Shown piece by piece: positions 1-10,829 of a DNA stretch of 64,000 bases. The stretch comes from Erinaceus europaeus (taxonomy: Eukaryota; Chordata; Mammalia; Eulipotyphla; Erinaceidae). Below the pieces are notes generated by a model. That model saw only the letters and a list, made by a program, of their open reading frames with translations. It did not search any database and was not told the DNA's origin. The DNA is taken from positions 103,199,693 through 103,263,692 of the forward strand of contig NC_080166.1 in NCBI RefSeq assembly GCF_950295315.1, read 5' to 3'. The translations under genes and the position numbers were made by a program. Every line of letters begins with the position of its first letter. Position 1 is the first letter of the stretch.

Positions 1-763
1 GGAGGAAAGGAATGGCAGTATTAGGGAAACAACAGTTGAGACCCCCAAGGAAAATACTGATTATCTTGAGGCAATTAGAGAACTGAAAGCTGAAATAGCT
101 GTAATGAAGAAAGAAGCGGAGGCAAGGGAAAGCAGACTAACAGAAGCAGAACAGAATTAGTCAGACAGAGGATGAGTTAGAGAAAACTAAGAAAGAGGTG
201 AAAGAGCTTAAAAAGAGATTGAGAGACACTGAAAACAACAACAGAGACATATGGGATGATATCAAAAGAAGTAACATTCGTATAATTGGCCTGCCAGAGA
301 AGAAAGAGAGGAAGGGGAAGCAAACATTCTAGAGGAAATAATACAAGAAAACTTCCAATACCTGAATAACAGAAAGGATATCAAGGTTCAAGAGGCCCAG
401 AGAGTACCAAACAGAATCAACCCAGACCTGAAGACACCAAGACACATCATAGTCACAATGAGAAGAAGTAAGGATAAAGAAAGGATCCTAAAGGCTGCAA
501 GAGAGAAACAAAAAGTCACATACAGGGGAAAATCCATAAGATTATCTGCAGATTTCTCCACTCAAACTCTAAAAGCCAGAAGGGAGTGGCAAGATATCTA
601 TCGAGCCCTGAATGAAAAAGGGTTTCAACCAAGGAAAATATATCCTGCTAGACTTTCATTCAAGCTAGATGGAGGGATCAAAACCTTCTTAGACAAACAA
701 CAGTTAAAGGAGGAAACCATCACCAAGCCTGCCCTGAAAGAGGTACTAAAAGACCTCTTATAA
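1..763 (+). pseudogene. L1 ORF1 remnant (RNA-binding chaperone), 5' partial
   Basis: This encodes the L1 ORF1 protein, which in this family trimerises on L1 RNA and acts as a nucleic-acid chaperone. The first part, to about 250, is lysine/glutamate-rich heptad-like sequence expected of the coiled coil. It is followed by an RRM-like part containing the 'IIGLPE' type motif at about 275-300. The C-terminal domain is open from 458 to 763 and ends in '[12 protein letters not shown]' and a stop. Frameshifts break the frame near 150 and near 300, so the only clean open stretch is the last 101 codons. ORF2 follows 59 bases after the stop, the usual L1 spacing. It is a decayed copy, not a working gene. 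Confidence 0.88.
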
Positions 764-822
764 ACAAGAACATCACTATAAAACTTGCAATATATCAGAG
801 TAAACAAATTGTTTTTAGAACA

Positions 823-1839
823 ATGGCACTACAATACATTAAATCCATAATATCAATAAATGTCAATGGCTTAAACTCACCCATCAAAAGGCACAGGGTG
901 GGGGGATGGATCAGAAAACATAACCCAACCATATGCTGCTTGCAAGAATCCCATCTGTCACAACAAGATAAACACAGACTTAAAGTGAAAGGATGGAAAA
1001 CTATCATACAGGCTAACGGTCCACAAAAAAGGGAAGGAACAGCCATTCTCATCTCAGACATGATAGATTTTATATTAAATAAAGTAATAAAAGATAGGCA
1101 AGGACATTACATAATGATTAGAGGATCAATCAGCCAAGAAGATTTAACAATTATTAACATCTATGCACCCAACGAGGGACCATCTAAATACATTAAGCAT
1201 CTACTGAAAGAATTTAAAAAATACATCAATAGTAATACAATAATAGTGGGAGACTTCAATACCCCACTCTCACACTTAGACAGATCAACAAAGCAGAGAA
1301 CCAATAAAGATACAAGAGAATTGAATGACGAGATTGACAGATTAGACCTCTTGGACATTTTCAGACTCCTCCACCCCAAAAAACTGGAATACACCTTCTT
1401 TTCAAATACACATAACACATACTCAAGGATAGACCACATGTTAGGCCACAAAGACAGCATCAATAAATTCAAGAGCATTGAAATCATCCCAAGTATCTTC
1501 TCAGACCACAGTGGAGTAAAAATAACATTTAACAACAAACGGAAAATTATTAAAAGACATAGAATTTGGAAACTATACAACATGCTCCTTAAGAACCATT
1601 GGGTCAGAGACTCACACAAACAGGAAATTCAAATGTTCCTGGAAACTAATGAAAATGAAGACACAACCTATCAAAATATTTGGGACATAGATAAAGCAGT
1701 ACTGAGAGGGAAACTTATAGCCATACAAGCACATATTAAACACCAAGAAGAAGCCCAAATGAATGACCTTACTACACACCACAAGGACTTAGAGGAAGAG
1801 GAACAAAAGAACCCTAAAGCACCCAGAGGACAGAAGTAA
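823..1839 (+). pseudogene. L1 ORF2 endonuclease domain, then frame runs into a deletion
   Basis: The ATG at 823 starts ORF2, the endonuclease and reverse-transcriptase protein of L1. The open frame of 338 codons holds an APE-like endonuclease. The N-terminal '[10 protein letters not shown]' motif, the 'LQESHL' metal-binding glutamate, 'VGDFNTPLS' and 'RIDHMLG' are all visible, and a 'SDHSGVK' catalytic histidine motif lies near residue 228. This domain nicks target DNA at TT/AAAA-like sites. The frame ends at 1839 just after a deletion junction that joins the linker region directly to sequence from beyond the RT domain. The endonuclease reads intact, but without RT the element could not copy itself. 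Confidence 0.93.
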
Positions 1840-2945
1840 ATCCCAACACCTATGGGCATCTAATCTTTGATAAGGGGGCCCAAAGGATTAAATGAAAAAA
1901 GGAGACTCTCTTCAATAAATGGTGCTGGGAAAACTGGGTTGAAACATGCAGAATAATGAAATTGAACCACTTTATCTCGCCAGAAACAAAAATCAACTCC
2001 AAATGGATCAAAGACCTAAATGTCAGACCAGAAACAATCAAATACTTAGAGGAAAACATTGGTAAAACACTTTCCCACCTCCACCTCAAGGACATCTTTG
2101 ATGAATCAAACCCAATTGCAAGGAAGACTAAAGCAGAAACAAACCAATGGGACTATATCAAATTGAAAAGCTTCTGCACATCCAAAGAAACTATTAAACA
2201 AACAGAGAGACCCCTCACAGAATGGGAGAAGATCTTCACATGCCATACATCAGACAAGAAACTAATCACCAAAATATATAAAGAGCTCAGCAAACTTAGC
2301 CGCAAAAAAGCAAATGACCCCATCCAAAAATGGGCAGAGGAAATGAACAAAACATTCACCACAGAGGAGATCCAAAAGGCTAACAAACATATGAAAATCT
2401 GCTCTAGGTCACTGATTGTCAGAGAAATGCAAATTAAGAAAACACTAAGATACCACCTCACTCCTGTAAGAATGGCATACATCAAAAAGGACAGCAGCAA
2501 CAAATCCTGGAGAGGATGTGGGGACAGAGGAAACCTTTTACATTGCTGGTGGGAATGTAAATTGTTCCAGCCTCTGTGGAGAGCAGTCTGGAAAACTCTC
2601 AGAAGGCTAGACATGGACCTTCCATATGACCCAGTAATTCCTCTCCTGGGGTTATACCCCAAGGACTCCATAACACCCAACCAAAAAGAGGTGTGTACTC
2701 CTATGTTCATAGCAGCACAATTCATAATAGCTAAAACCTGGAAGCAACCCAGGTGCCCAACACCAGATGAGTGGCTGAGAAAGCTGTGGTATATATACAC
2801 AATGGAATACTATGCAACTGTCAAGAACAATGAACCCACCTTCTCTGACCCATCTTGGACAGAGCTAGAAGGAATTATGTTAAGTGAACTAAGTCAGAAA
2901 GATAAAGATGAGTATGGGATGATCCCACTCATCAACAGAAGCTGA
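1840..2945 (+). pseudogene. L1 ORF2 C-terminal region (post-RT, cysteine-rich end)
   Basis: This is the rest of ORF2 after the deletion. It begins with the motif '[14 protein letters not shown]' and ends at the family stop at 2943-2945, read as 'INRS' then stop. From 1956 the frame is open for 329 codons. The C-terminal cysteine/histidine pattern of L1 ORF2 is visible around residues 187-200 ('[16 protein letters not shown]'). The '[25 protein letters not shown]' segment typical of the ORF2 tail lies near residues 262-287. A frameshift between 1840 and 1956 separates it from the upstream part. Confidence 0.9.
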
Positions 2946-4375
2946 CTAAGAAGATCTGAAAGGGAAACTAAATGCAGGACCTGATCAAATTGTAAGTAGG
3001 GCACCAAAGTAAAAACCCAGTGGTGAGGGGTAGACATGTAGCTTCCTGGGCCAGTGGGGGGTGGGAGTGGGCGGGAGGGATGGGTCACAGTCCTTTGGTG
3101 GTGGGAATGGTGTTTATGTACACTCCTAGAAAAATGTAGACATATAAATCAGTAGTTAATTAATATGAGAGGGGGAAATCAATTGTATGTCTCAAAGTTT
3201 CTCAAAAGACAAACTGAATCTTTTTAATATATAGGCTATGTATTTGATATGCAGACTCTGTCAAAAGCCTAGACCAAGTAGATTAGAAGCATCCAATAGC
3301 ACAGCTATATACAAGATACTGGGTACTGTACAGCAAACCATAACAAAGGGACTTTTCAAAGTTAACCCAATTAACAAATAATGTGATGATAATATTAACT
3401 ATCGATTGTCTTTTTGAACCCTAAGACAGCAGGAACCTCACATCTTCACTATAGAGCCCCTACTTCCCCCAGTCCTAGAACCCTTGGATACGGCCCACTT
3501 TCCCATATGCATCTCCCAATCCAAACCAAATAATATTGCATCCGCCGACCACAACCTAACCAATGCAATGATTGCCTCCTCAACATGCTTCACTTCAGAC
3601 TGTATCCAGAGACTTCACGTGTGGAATGACAACCCTTCAGCTTCATTACTCAGGTGAGACCTTTCCTTTTATAGTACACTCTAATTTCATCTCAGGTAGT
3701 TCACTTTCTAACAAAGTCCCATAACCTAGATATACACCAGTTTCTGTGAGAGAGAGCTTATGTGCACACGTATCCATAAACTACTGCAAAATATATACCT
3801 GAAAGCAGGATTACACTAGAGTTTGCAGTGAGTACCTCCCTAACACTTCCTCTCCACTATTCCAAGCTTGGCATCCGTGATTGCTCAACAAATTGTTTGG
3901 CTTCATATGTTAACTCTCTTTTCAATCACCAGGTTCCAGATGCCACCAGGATGCTGGCTAGGCTTCCCTGGATTGAAGACCCCACCAATATGTCCTGGAG
4001 CTCAGCTTCCCCAGAGACACACCTTACTAGGGAAAGAGAGAGGCAGACTCTCTTTCTGAGGTATGGACTTTTTTTCTCTTTCTGGGGGTATGGACTGACC
4101 AGTCAACGCCCATGTTCCGCAGGGAAGCAATTACAGAAGCCAGACCTTCTACGTTCTGCAACCCTCAATGACATTGGGTCCATGCTCCCAGAGGGCTAGA
4201 GAATGGGAAAGCTACCATGGGAGGGGGTGGGTTATGGGGATTGGGTGGTGGGAATTGTGTGGAGTTGTATCCCTCCTACCTTATGTTTTTGTTCACTAAT
4301 CCTTTCTTAAATAAAAAATAAAAAAAATAATAAATAAAAAAAAATAAAAAGAATAATGCACTTTAAAAAAAAAAA
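2946..4375 (+). repeat. L1 3' UTR and A-rich tail of element A
   Basis: This is noncoding DNA after the ORF2 stop, running to an A-rich tail at about 4305-4375. It contains a G-rich tract at about 3055-3080. The same block, in the same order, follows ORF2 at 44931-46280 (+), 52260-53607 (+) and, reversed, at 35212-36578. A 22-bp GGTATGGACT-containing piece near 4065-4090 is a small local duplication of neighbouring sequence. Confidence 0.88.
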
Positions 4376-4884
4376 GCTATACCAGATAATACTGAATTAG
4401 GACACAATACAATGGCCTTCTTCTTCTAGCGTTTGCCCTTCTTCCGTAGCCAGTCAACAGCGTCAGGTTGAGCCTGATGTCTGCTTGTTGCTGGCTTTGA
4501 AAGTGACTGGGATCCATGTGGACTCAGTCGGCTAGGAAGGATCGTCAGTTTCCCCAATAAATGGGTACTCACGGGATGCACCACGAGAAGGTCGATCCAA
4601 TGCATCCCACAATGGCCTTATTTTAAAGTAATTGCTTTTAAAGACGCTCCACTCATAGTTGCATCTGAGGTATTGAATCTTAAGACTATGATATATGAAT
4701 TTTGAAGGTGTCACAACTCATCCCACAAACAGTTCAAAAGTATAGAAGGACCTAAATTGGGGATAAACATGTTTTTCAGGTACCTATAATGGGGAGATAA
4801 TACGGTGTACCCATATATTAACAACTATGCTATAAAATATTAACACCCACCCTAAAATGATTGCCAAAAAAGAAGTCTGAATGC
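4376..4884. other. AT-rich spacer with one TSD-flanked insertion
   Basis: No gene is seen. The stretch contains the 189-bp insertion at 4420-4608, listed separately. It ends at the left TSD of the following L1. Confidence 0.6.
4420..4608 (-). mobile_element. Unidentified 189-bp insertion with 11-bp TSD
   Basis: The direct repeat 'acaatggcctt' occurs at 4409-4419 and again at 4609-4619, bracketing 189 bp that are visibly richer in GC and CpG than the flanks. Read on the minus strand, the insert has one frame open from an ATG just inside its left end to a stop after a basic 'WLRKKGKR' end. It finishes with a short (AGA)n run rather than a long poly(A). It does not look like the SINEs or L1s of this window and I do not recognise it. 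It could be a short retroposed RNA or mRNA fragment, or a small unfamiliar repeat family. The orientation is inferred only from the AGA-rich end and the open frame. Confidence 0.6.
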
Positions 4885-4904
4885 AAGAAAGTATAGATTT
4901 TCTA

Positions 4905-7506
4905 TTAAAAGTAAAGATTTATTTATTTATTTATTTATTTAAAAAAGGAGACATTAACAAAACCATACAAAAGGAGGGGGTACAACTCTACACAATGCCC
5001 ACCATCTCTGTATGCCATCCCCTCCCCTGATAACTTTCCTATTCCTTATCCCTCTGGGGTTATGGACCCAGGGGCATTATGAAATGCAGAAGGTGGAAGG
5101 TCTGGCTTCTGTAATTGTTTCCCCACTGAACATGGGCATTGACTGGTTGATCCATACTCCCAGTCTGCCTCTCACTTTCTTTATTAGGTTGGTTCTCTGG
5201 GGAAGCAGAGCTCCAGGACACATTGGTGAGGTCCTCTGTCCAGGGAAGTCTGGTCAGCATCCTGCTGGCATCTGGAACCTGGTGGCTGAAAAGAGAGTTA
5301 ACATACAAAGCCACACAAATTGTTGAACAGTTATGAACCTAAATGCTGGAATAGTGAAGATGAAGTGTTGGGGGGTACTCACTGCAGACTATTGTGTACT
5401 TTTGCTTTCAGGTATGTATTTTGCTCTAGTTTATGGATAGCTGTGAACATATGCTCTATAGATCTCAGGGTACCTGGTCTATATCTAGGTTTTGGCACTT
5501 TGTTAGGAAGTGAACCACCTGGAATGGAATTAGAGAATACTATGAAAGGAAAGGTCTCAACCAAGTAATGAAGCTGAAGGGTTGTCATTCCACACCTGAA
5601 GTCTCTGGACACAGTCTGAAGTGAAACATTCTGAGGTGATACTTGTTGTGTTGATTAGGTTGTGATCAGCAGATGCAATATTTGGTATGAATTAAGACAA
5701 GCATGCAGGAAAGTGGGCCCTATCCTAAGGTTCCAGGACTGAAGGTAATCTAGGCTCTGCAGTAGAAATGTGAGGTTCCTGCTGTCTTAGGGTTCAAGAA
5801 GACATTATATAGTTATTGTTATAATCACATTGTTCGGTAATTGTGTTAACTTGAAAAAGCCCTTTGTTAGGATTTGCTGTATAATACCCAACATCTTATA
5901 TATAGCTGTGCCACCAGTAGCATCTGTTCTCCCTGGTCTAGGCTTTTGAGAGAGTCAATATATCAAAGACTCAGCTTATGTATTAAAAAGACTCAGTCTG
6001 TGCTTTAAAAAGTTTGAGACATACAATCAAATTTTCCCCTCTCATATTAATCAAATAGTGATTTATATGGCTACAAATTAATAGGAGTATACATAAACAC
6101 CATTCCCACCATCAAAAGTCTGTGTCTCATCCTACCCACCTACCCCCACCCCACCGCAATGCCCCAGGAAGCCAAATATCCACCCTCACTCTCCACCCAG
6201 GGTTTTTACTTTGGTGCCCTACTCCAGATTTAGCCAAATCCTGCTTTTAGTTTCCCTTTCTGTTCTTCTTTCTTAACTTCTGTTGGTGAGTGGGATCATC
6301 TCATTCTCATCTTTATCTTTATGACTTAGCTCACTTAACATTATTCTTTGTAGCTCCATCCAAGATGGGTCAGAGAAGGTGGGTTCATTGTTCTTAATAG
6401 CTGCATAGTATTCCATTGTGTATATATACCACAGCTTTCTCAGCCACTCATCTATTGTTGGGCACCTGAGTTACTTCCAGGTTTTAGCTATTATGAATTG
6501 TGCTGCTATGAACTTAGGTATACACATATCTTTTTGATTGGGCATTATGGAATCCTTGAGGTATATGCCCAGGAGAGGAATTACTAGGTCATATGGAAGG
6601 TCCATGTCTAGCCTTGTGAGAGTTCCCCAGACTGCTCTCCAGAGAAGCTGGACCAGTTTACATTCCCACCAGCAGTGCAGAAGGGTTCCTCTGTCTGCAC
6701 AGCCTCTCCAACATTTGTTGCTGCTGTCCTTTTTGATGTATGCCATTCTCACAAGGGTGAGAGAAGTTGAGTTCATTGTTCTTAGTAGCTGCATAGTATT
6801 CCATTGTGTATATATACCACAGCTTTCTCAGACACTCATCTGTTGTTGGGCACCAGGGTTACTTCCAGGTTTTAGCTGTTATTAATTGTGCTGCTATGAA
6901 CATAGGAGCACACACATCATTTTGGCTGGGTGTTATGGAGTCCTTGGGGTATATCCCCAGGAGAGGAATTACTGGATCATATGGAAGGTCCATGTCTAGT
7001 TTCTTTGGCTCTGCAGAAGCCTTTCAATTTGATGTAGTCCAATTGGTTTGTTTCTGCTTTGGTCTTCCTTGGAATTGGGTTTGTTTCATCAAAGATGTCT
7101 TTGAGATTTAGGTGGGAAAGTGTTTTACCAATTTTTTCCCCTAAGTATTTGATAATTTTTGGTCTAACATCTAGGTCTTTGATCCATTTGGAGTTGATTT
7201 TTGTTACTGGGGAGATAAAGGTTCAATTTCATTCTTCTGCATGTTTCAACCCAGTTTTCCCAGCACCATTTATTGAAGAGAGCCTCTTTCCTCTATTTAA
7301 TACTTTGGGCCCCATATCAAAGATTTGATATCCATAGGTGGGGGGGGGGGGTTAGTTCTGGGCTTTCAACTCTGTTCCACTAGTCTGTGTGCCTATTTTT
7401 GTTCCAGTACCAGGCTGTTTTGATGATGATGGTCTTATTATATAGTTTGAGATCTGGGAGTGTGATGCAACCATTTCTGTTTCTTTTCCTCAAGATGGTT
7501 TTGGCA
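4905..7506 (-). mobile_element. L1 retrotransposon, minus strand, rearranged, 20-bp TSD
   Basis: This is a minus-strand, 5'-truncated L1. The T-rich tail complement lies at about 4917-4940, the 3' UTR at about 4940-6285, and the ORF2 C-terminal region runs to 7506. The 20-bp repeat 'aagaaagtatagattttcta' at 4885-4904 and 7507-7526 is a perfect TSD. On the element strand the break has a TT/AGAAAA-like context, in keeping with L1 endonuclease. Inside, the ORF2 tail is not collinear: a stretch of about 210 bp is present twice (about 6384-6600 and 6774-6999), and a jump at about 7000 skips several hundred bases of ORF2. Confidence 0.92.
6286..7506 (-). pseudogene. L1 ORF2 C-terminal remnant with internal duplication and deletion
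   Basis: Read on the minus strand, this gives the ORF2 C-terminal motifs seen elsewhere in the window, including '[16 protein letters not shown]' near 6660-6705 and 'SITPNQK'-like sequence near 6535. The block running from the 'tgcatagtattccattgtg' region to the 'ggaaggtccatgtctag' region occurs twice in direct orientation. The second copy joins directly to sequence about 0.45 kb further 5' in ORF2. Stops and frameshifts are frequent. The left boundary is approximate, set from the equivalent stop position in the other copies. Confidence 0.85.
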
Positions 7507-7526
7507 AAGAAAGTATAGATTTTCTA

Positions 7527-7770
7527 AAGGATTGTGTAATAAATCTCTTTATATCTATTATTACGACTATTATTGTTATTACATCTTTGTAGGGATCATT
7601 AAACAAGACCACTTCTAAGAAAAGAGAACTAAAGTGTGAAATTTGGCAGACACATTTTATTACATCCTTTACCTTTTATAATGCCAAAGAAAAAATTGTA
7701 TATTTTAATGTGTTAAATAATCTTAAATAGTGAACTCAAACAAATTAAGCTTATCCTCTGTACTAGTGTT
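7527..7770. other. AT-rich spacer, nothing recognised
   Basis: A short unique-looking AT-rich stretch lies between the L1 TSD and the next SINE TSD. No open frame or repeat is recognised. Confidence 0.5.
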
Positions 7771-7785
7771 AAGAATCACAGAAAA

Positions 7786-8080
7786 GGGAGTCAGATGGTA
7801 GTCCAGTGGGTTAAGCACAAAAAAAGTGGCACAAAGCGCAGGATCGGTATAAGGATCTCGGTTGGAGCCTGAGGCTCCCCACCTGCAGGTGAGTCACTTC
7901 AGAAGTGGTGAAACAGGTGTGCAGGTGTCTATCTTTCTCTCTCCCTTTGTGTCTTCCCCTCCTCTCTCTATTTCTCTCTGTCCTATCCAACAACAACAGC
8001 ATCAATAATAATAATTGCTACAACAATAAAACAAAACAAGGGCAACAAAAGGCAATAAATAAATAAATATTTTTTAAAAA
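7786..8080 (+). mobile_element. tRNA-derived SINE (hedgehog type), with TSD
   Basis: The head 'gggagtcagatggtagtcc' is followed by an A-box-like 'gtgggttaagca' and a B-box-like 'ggttggagcc', the internal RNA polymerase III promoter. Next come 'ggctccccacctgcagg', a CT-rich body, 'ctctgtcctatccaacaac', and an AT-rich (aaat)n tail. The flanks 'aagaatcacagaaaa' (7771-7785) and 'aagaaccacagaaaa' (8081-8095) form a 15-bp TSD with one mismatch. The element is noncoding and relies on L1 enzymes. Confidence 0.93.
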
Positions 8081-8095
8081 AAGAACCACAGAAAA

Positions 8096-8395
8096 TATTT
8101 GCAAAGCAGATTCACAACTCTTCACTATCCCCATTTATATAGGACAGCGTTTTAGAAATAAATAATTAAATGAGACAAAAGGTTACCTGTGTACATATCA
8201 GATTCAAGAGAAGGGGATTATATTTTTGTGACACGTGAAGCAGGAACAAAGAAACCTATACGGCAGTGACGTTTGTCCACAGGTATGCACTATTTTGATT
8301 TACTGATTTGTTTTTTTGCCTCATATAATAGTTTGGACAACAAATATTCACATGTGCTTTTATTCCTTCAAATAAATAATTAAAGAAGTTGTCCA
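8096..8395. other. AT-rich spacer, nothing recognised
   Basis: I see no coding frame or repeat in this stretch. Confidence 0.45.
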
Positions 8396-8410
8396 GGGAA
8401 GCATTATTTA

Positions 8411-8617
8411 TTATCTTTATCTATTTATTGGGTAAAGACAGTCAGAAATTGATAGAGGAGAGGGCAACAGAAAGGGAGAAAGCCAGAGAGAGACCTGCAG
8501 CACTTGTTTCACCATTCACAAAGCTTTCTCCATGCAGGTGGGAACTTGGGCTCAAGCCTAGGTCCTTACACATTGTAACATGCATGCTCAACCAGATATG
8601 CCACCACCCACACCCTG
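8411..8617 (-). mobile_element. Older tRNA-derived SINE, minus strand
   Basis: The reverse complement has an A-box-like 'atatctggttgagcatgc', a B-box-like 'gcttgagcccaa', a 'cccacctgcatgg' core and a CT-rich body ending in an AT-rich tail. The flanks 'gggaagcattattta' (8396-8410) and 'gggaagggttattta' (8618-8632) match over 15 bp with two differences and look like a decayed TSD. The subfamily differs from the 7786 copy and is more diverged. Confidence 0.8.
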
Positions 8618-8632
8618 GGGAAGGGTTATTTA

Positions 8633-9959
8633 CCTTACCAACCATTGATCTTTAGAGAAAAAATTGTCAGACAATGCCAACTCCATAATGTATTGATAAT
8701 TTGGAGTAATACTAATGATTCTATTCTGGAGACATACAAATTGTCTCATTTAATACTTTATTTTTATTTCTTAAACAGCTTTTTAACTTTTTTCTACAGT
8801 ACTATATGCCCTATTGTGGAATAATCTACTTGATTACATGGTTGGATGAAAACAACTCATCAATAAAATTTTTGGAAGTCTGACTGATAGAATTAAGAGA
8901 GAGACAAACAGAAATCAACATAAGCTTGAATCAAACCATTTTTTATAGCTACCTTTAAATAAATGCCTCCATATAGGATGGATTTTAGAAATGTGGATAG
9001 AAAAATTTCTTTCTACTATTAACTACTATATTTTAGTCTAAGAAAATAGGTGTCCATACAGCGCTTTCTCCCACATACTGAATTTTAATGATAAACATAA
9101 AGTTCAAGGTACAAAATTGATTAGTCAATGAATATTCGGCAACATATCCTGGGAATTTGTAGGTTATTATCTGTTTCCAATACAATAACTAGTTTATGAG
9201 ATCTACTTAACTATTTTTCTTTATTATCTTTTTTTTTTTTTGGTTCAAAATCTTCCCCAACTTATATGTTGAATCTTTAGTTAGAAGCACAGATGATTGT
9301 TCATTTGTCATATCACTATGTATGGAACATATATTTCTGAAGAAAACTGAAGGCTCTTAAGTTTTCACCTTTCAAGCTAAAGTATTTTTCATTGTAAAAG
9401 TTTTCCACATACGAAAACATCAGAATGTGTCTTAATAAAACTTATTAAATATGGGTAGTGCCTTGAAGTGATATTGCTTTATTCAGGAAGTTCACCCAAT
9501 TTAAGTATCCTGAGAAGAATTCAGGATGATTTTTTTCTAAATATTTGAAACAAATAGTAGTTCCTGAGGTGTTTCCTTGCACTAGTATGCCCACTTCATA
9601 ACTTTAGTAGTCTACACAGCTGAAACTTCTCTTTAGATTTTACTTAGCATTTGAGACTACTTGCAAGGGTGCTGCACTACATGTCACCTAATTGGACCAC
9701 TGATGAGCTGAGGGATTTCTCATATTTACTGCTGGCAAACCACCCAATGTGATTGCAGATGGCTTTTTAAGTGTTAGCCACTTCAGAACTAGCATTCCTT
9801 TTTCTTTTTCTTAGATGTCAACTAGCGTAAGAAGAAAATTGGGATTTAAAATTTTGAACAGCAGTTCAATTTTCCCACTGAGTTTTGTAATTTTCTCTAT
9901 CATTTGAAAGCACAGTTTTAATTGAATAGGTTTTATTTTTTCATGCATCCATTAGGAAT
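8633..9959. other. AT-rich intergenic DNA, nothing recognised
   Basis: About 1.3 kb with no frame longer than chance and no repeat I can name. There is a T11 run near 9231-9241. Confidence 0.5.
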
Positions 9960-10137
9960 CATTTTATTTTTAAGTTAAGATCTATTTATTTTAATGAAAA
10001 TGAAAAAGAGAGATCTTCCAGAGTATTATTCACCATTGGTATTTGGCAGTGCTAGGTATACAACCTGGGGTCTTGGGCATATCTTAGGTTTATGAATTCT
10101 GTTAACTAATGCTAAACTAATCTCCCCTGCCCAGGAC
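9960..10137 (-). mobile_element. Old tRNA-derived SINE (second family), minus strand
   Basis: The reverse complement begins 'gggcaggggagattagttta' and has an A-box-like segment 'gcattagttaacag' and a B-box-like segment near 'ccaggttgtatacc'. It ends toward a purine-rich and (T/A)-rich tail at 9960-10015. It resembles the copies at 61565-61682 and 28846. No clear TSD is seen. Confidence 0.6.
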
Positions 10138-10545
10138 TCATATTATGTTTTATTAGTGTATTACTGGTTTATAATACTATATAAGTTCCAGGAGCTCAAT
10201 TATTCTAGTTGTCATTGGCTTAGTCAATTGATTCCTTCATCACATATCTCTTACTTCTTTCCTCTTTCACTATAGTAGCAACTATTTACTTATCAGGATG
10301 TCAGAACTTGTTTCCATTTTTGTTTGTTTATATTCTACTTGTTTTAGTGGTGTATGAAATCATCTGGTATTTCCCTTTGTATTTCTAAGTTATTTTTATT
10401 TAAAAAATCATCTCATTTTCCATCAAATTTTTGCAAATGCCAGAATTTCACATTTCTTTATTAGATTATTTATATTGCATCTTCTATACCTAATCCAACA
10501 GTCAGCATTGAGGCATTTAGTGTGTTTTTATGTCTTGGTCATAAA
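10138..10545 (-). mobile_element. Ancient L1 3' end, minus strand
   Basis: The sequence is weakly but collinearly like the complement of an old mammalian L1 3' region. The 'gaaatcatctggtatttccc', 'ttttgcaaatgccagaattt' and 'tttttatgtcttggt' segments are recognisable as the end of ORF2 and the start of the 3' UTR. It is much more diverged than the lineage-specific L1s. Boundaries are approximate. Confidence 0.5.
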
Positions 10546-10700
10546 GAAATACCATTCCACATATTTAAGAGTAGCATATGTCAAAAAGACAAAAAAGTAA
10601 TAATAGTTCTAGCAAAGACATTGAGAAAAAGAAGCCCTCCTACACTACAGAAATGCAAACTAGTGGAGCTATACAAAAAATAGCATCTAGTTTACTCCTC
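10546..10700 (+). mobile_element. Ancient L1 ORF2 piece, + strand (probable 5' inversion partner)
   Basis: The segments 'accattccacatatttaaga' and 'catatgtcaaaaagacaaaa' and the following 'attgagaaaaagaagccctc' match the old L1 ORF2 C-terminal pattern. That pattern lies slightly 5' of the part seen reversed just to the left. Opposite orientation and near-adjacent L1 positions suggest one old insertion with an inverted 5' part. Confidence 0.45.
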
Positions 10701-10829
10701 TCTTCAAAAGCCATGATATCAGATTTGATTAATTTATCAGAGAAGCTTGCAAAACCTAGAAACTCTTTGGTTTACTAAATCATCAACTTACTACAAAGAA
10801 TATTGTTGAGGATCATAAAGTTAGATGCA

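Larger units (their letters stand above)
1..4375 (+). mobile_element. L1 retrotransposon A, 5' end outside the window, RT region deleted
   Basis: This is a long + strand LINE-1. The order is the end of ORF1 (1-763), the ORF2 endonuclease part (823-1839), the ORF2 C-terminal part (1840-2945), a 3' UTR of about 1.35 kb, and an A-rich tail from about 4305 to 4375. The same order recurs on the minus strand at 35212-42685. The sequence already lies inside ORF1 at base 1, so the 5' end and its TSD are upstream of the window. About 1.7 kb of ORF2 is missing at around 1831-1837 compared with the copy at 36579-40402. The 3' UTR is the lineage-specific type, ending in a 'ttcttaaataaaaaa' motif, that recurs at least six more times here. 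Confidence 0.93.

Noticed and set aside
7786..7880. tRNA gene
   Set aside because: The A-box and B-box belong to SINE heads. The cloverleaf is degenerate and the same head recurs many times with SINE bodies and TSDs.
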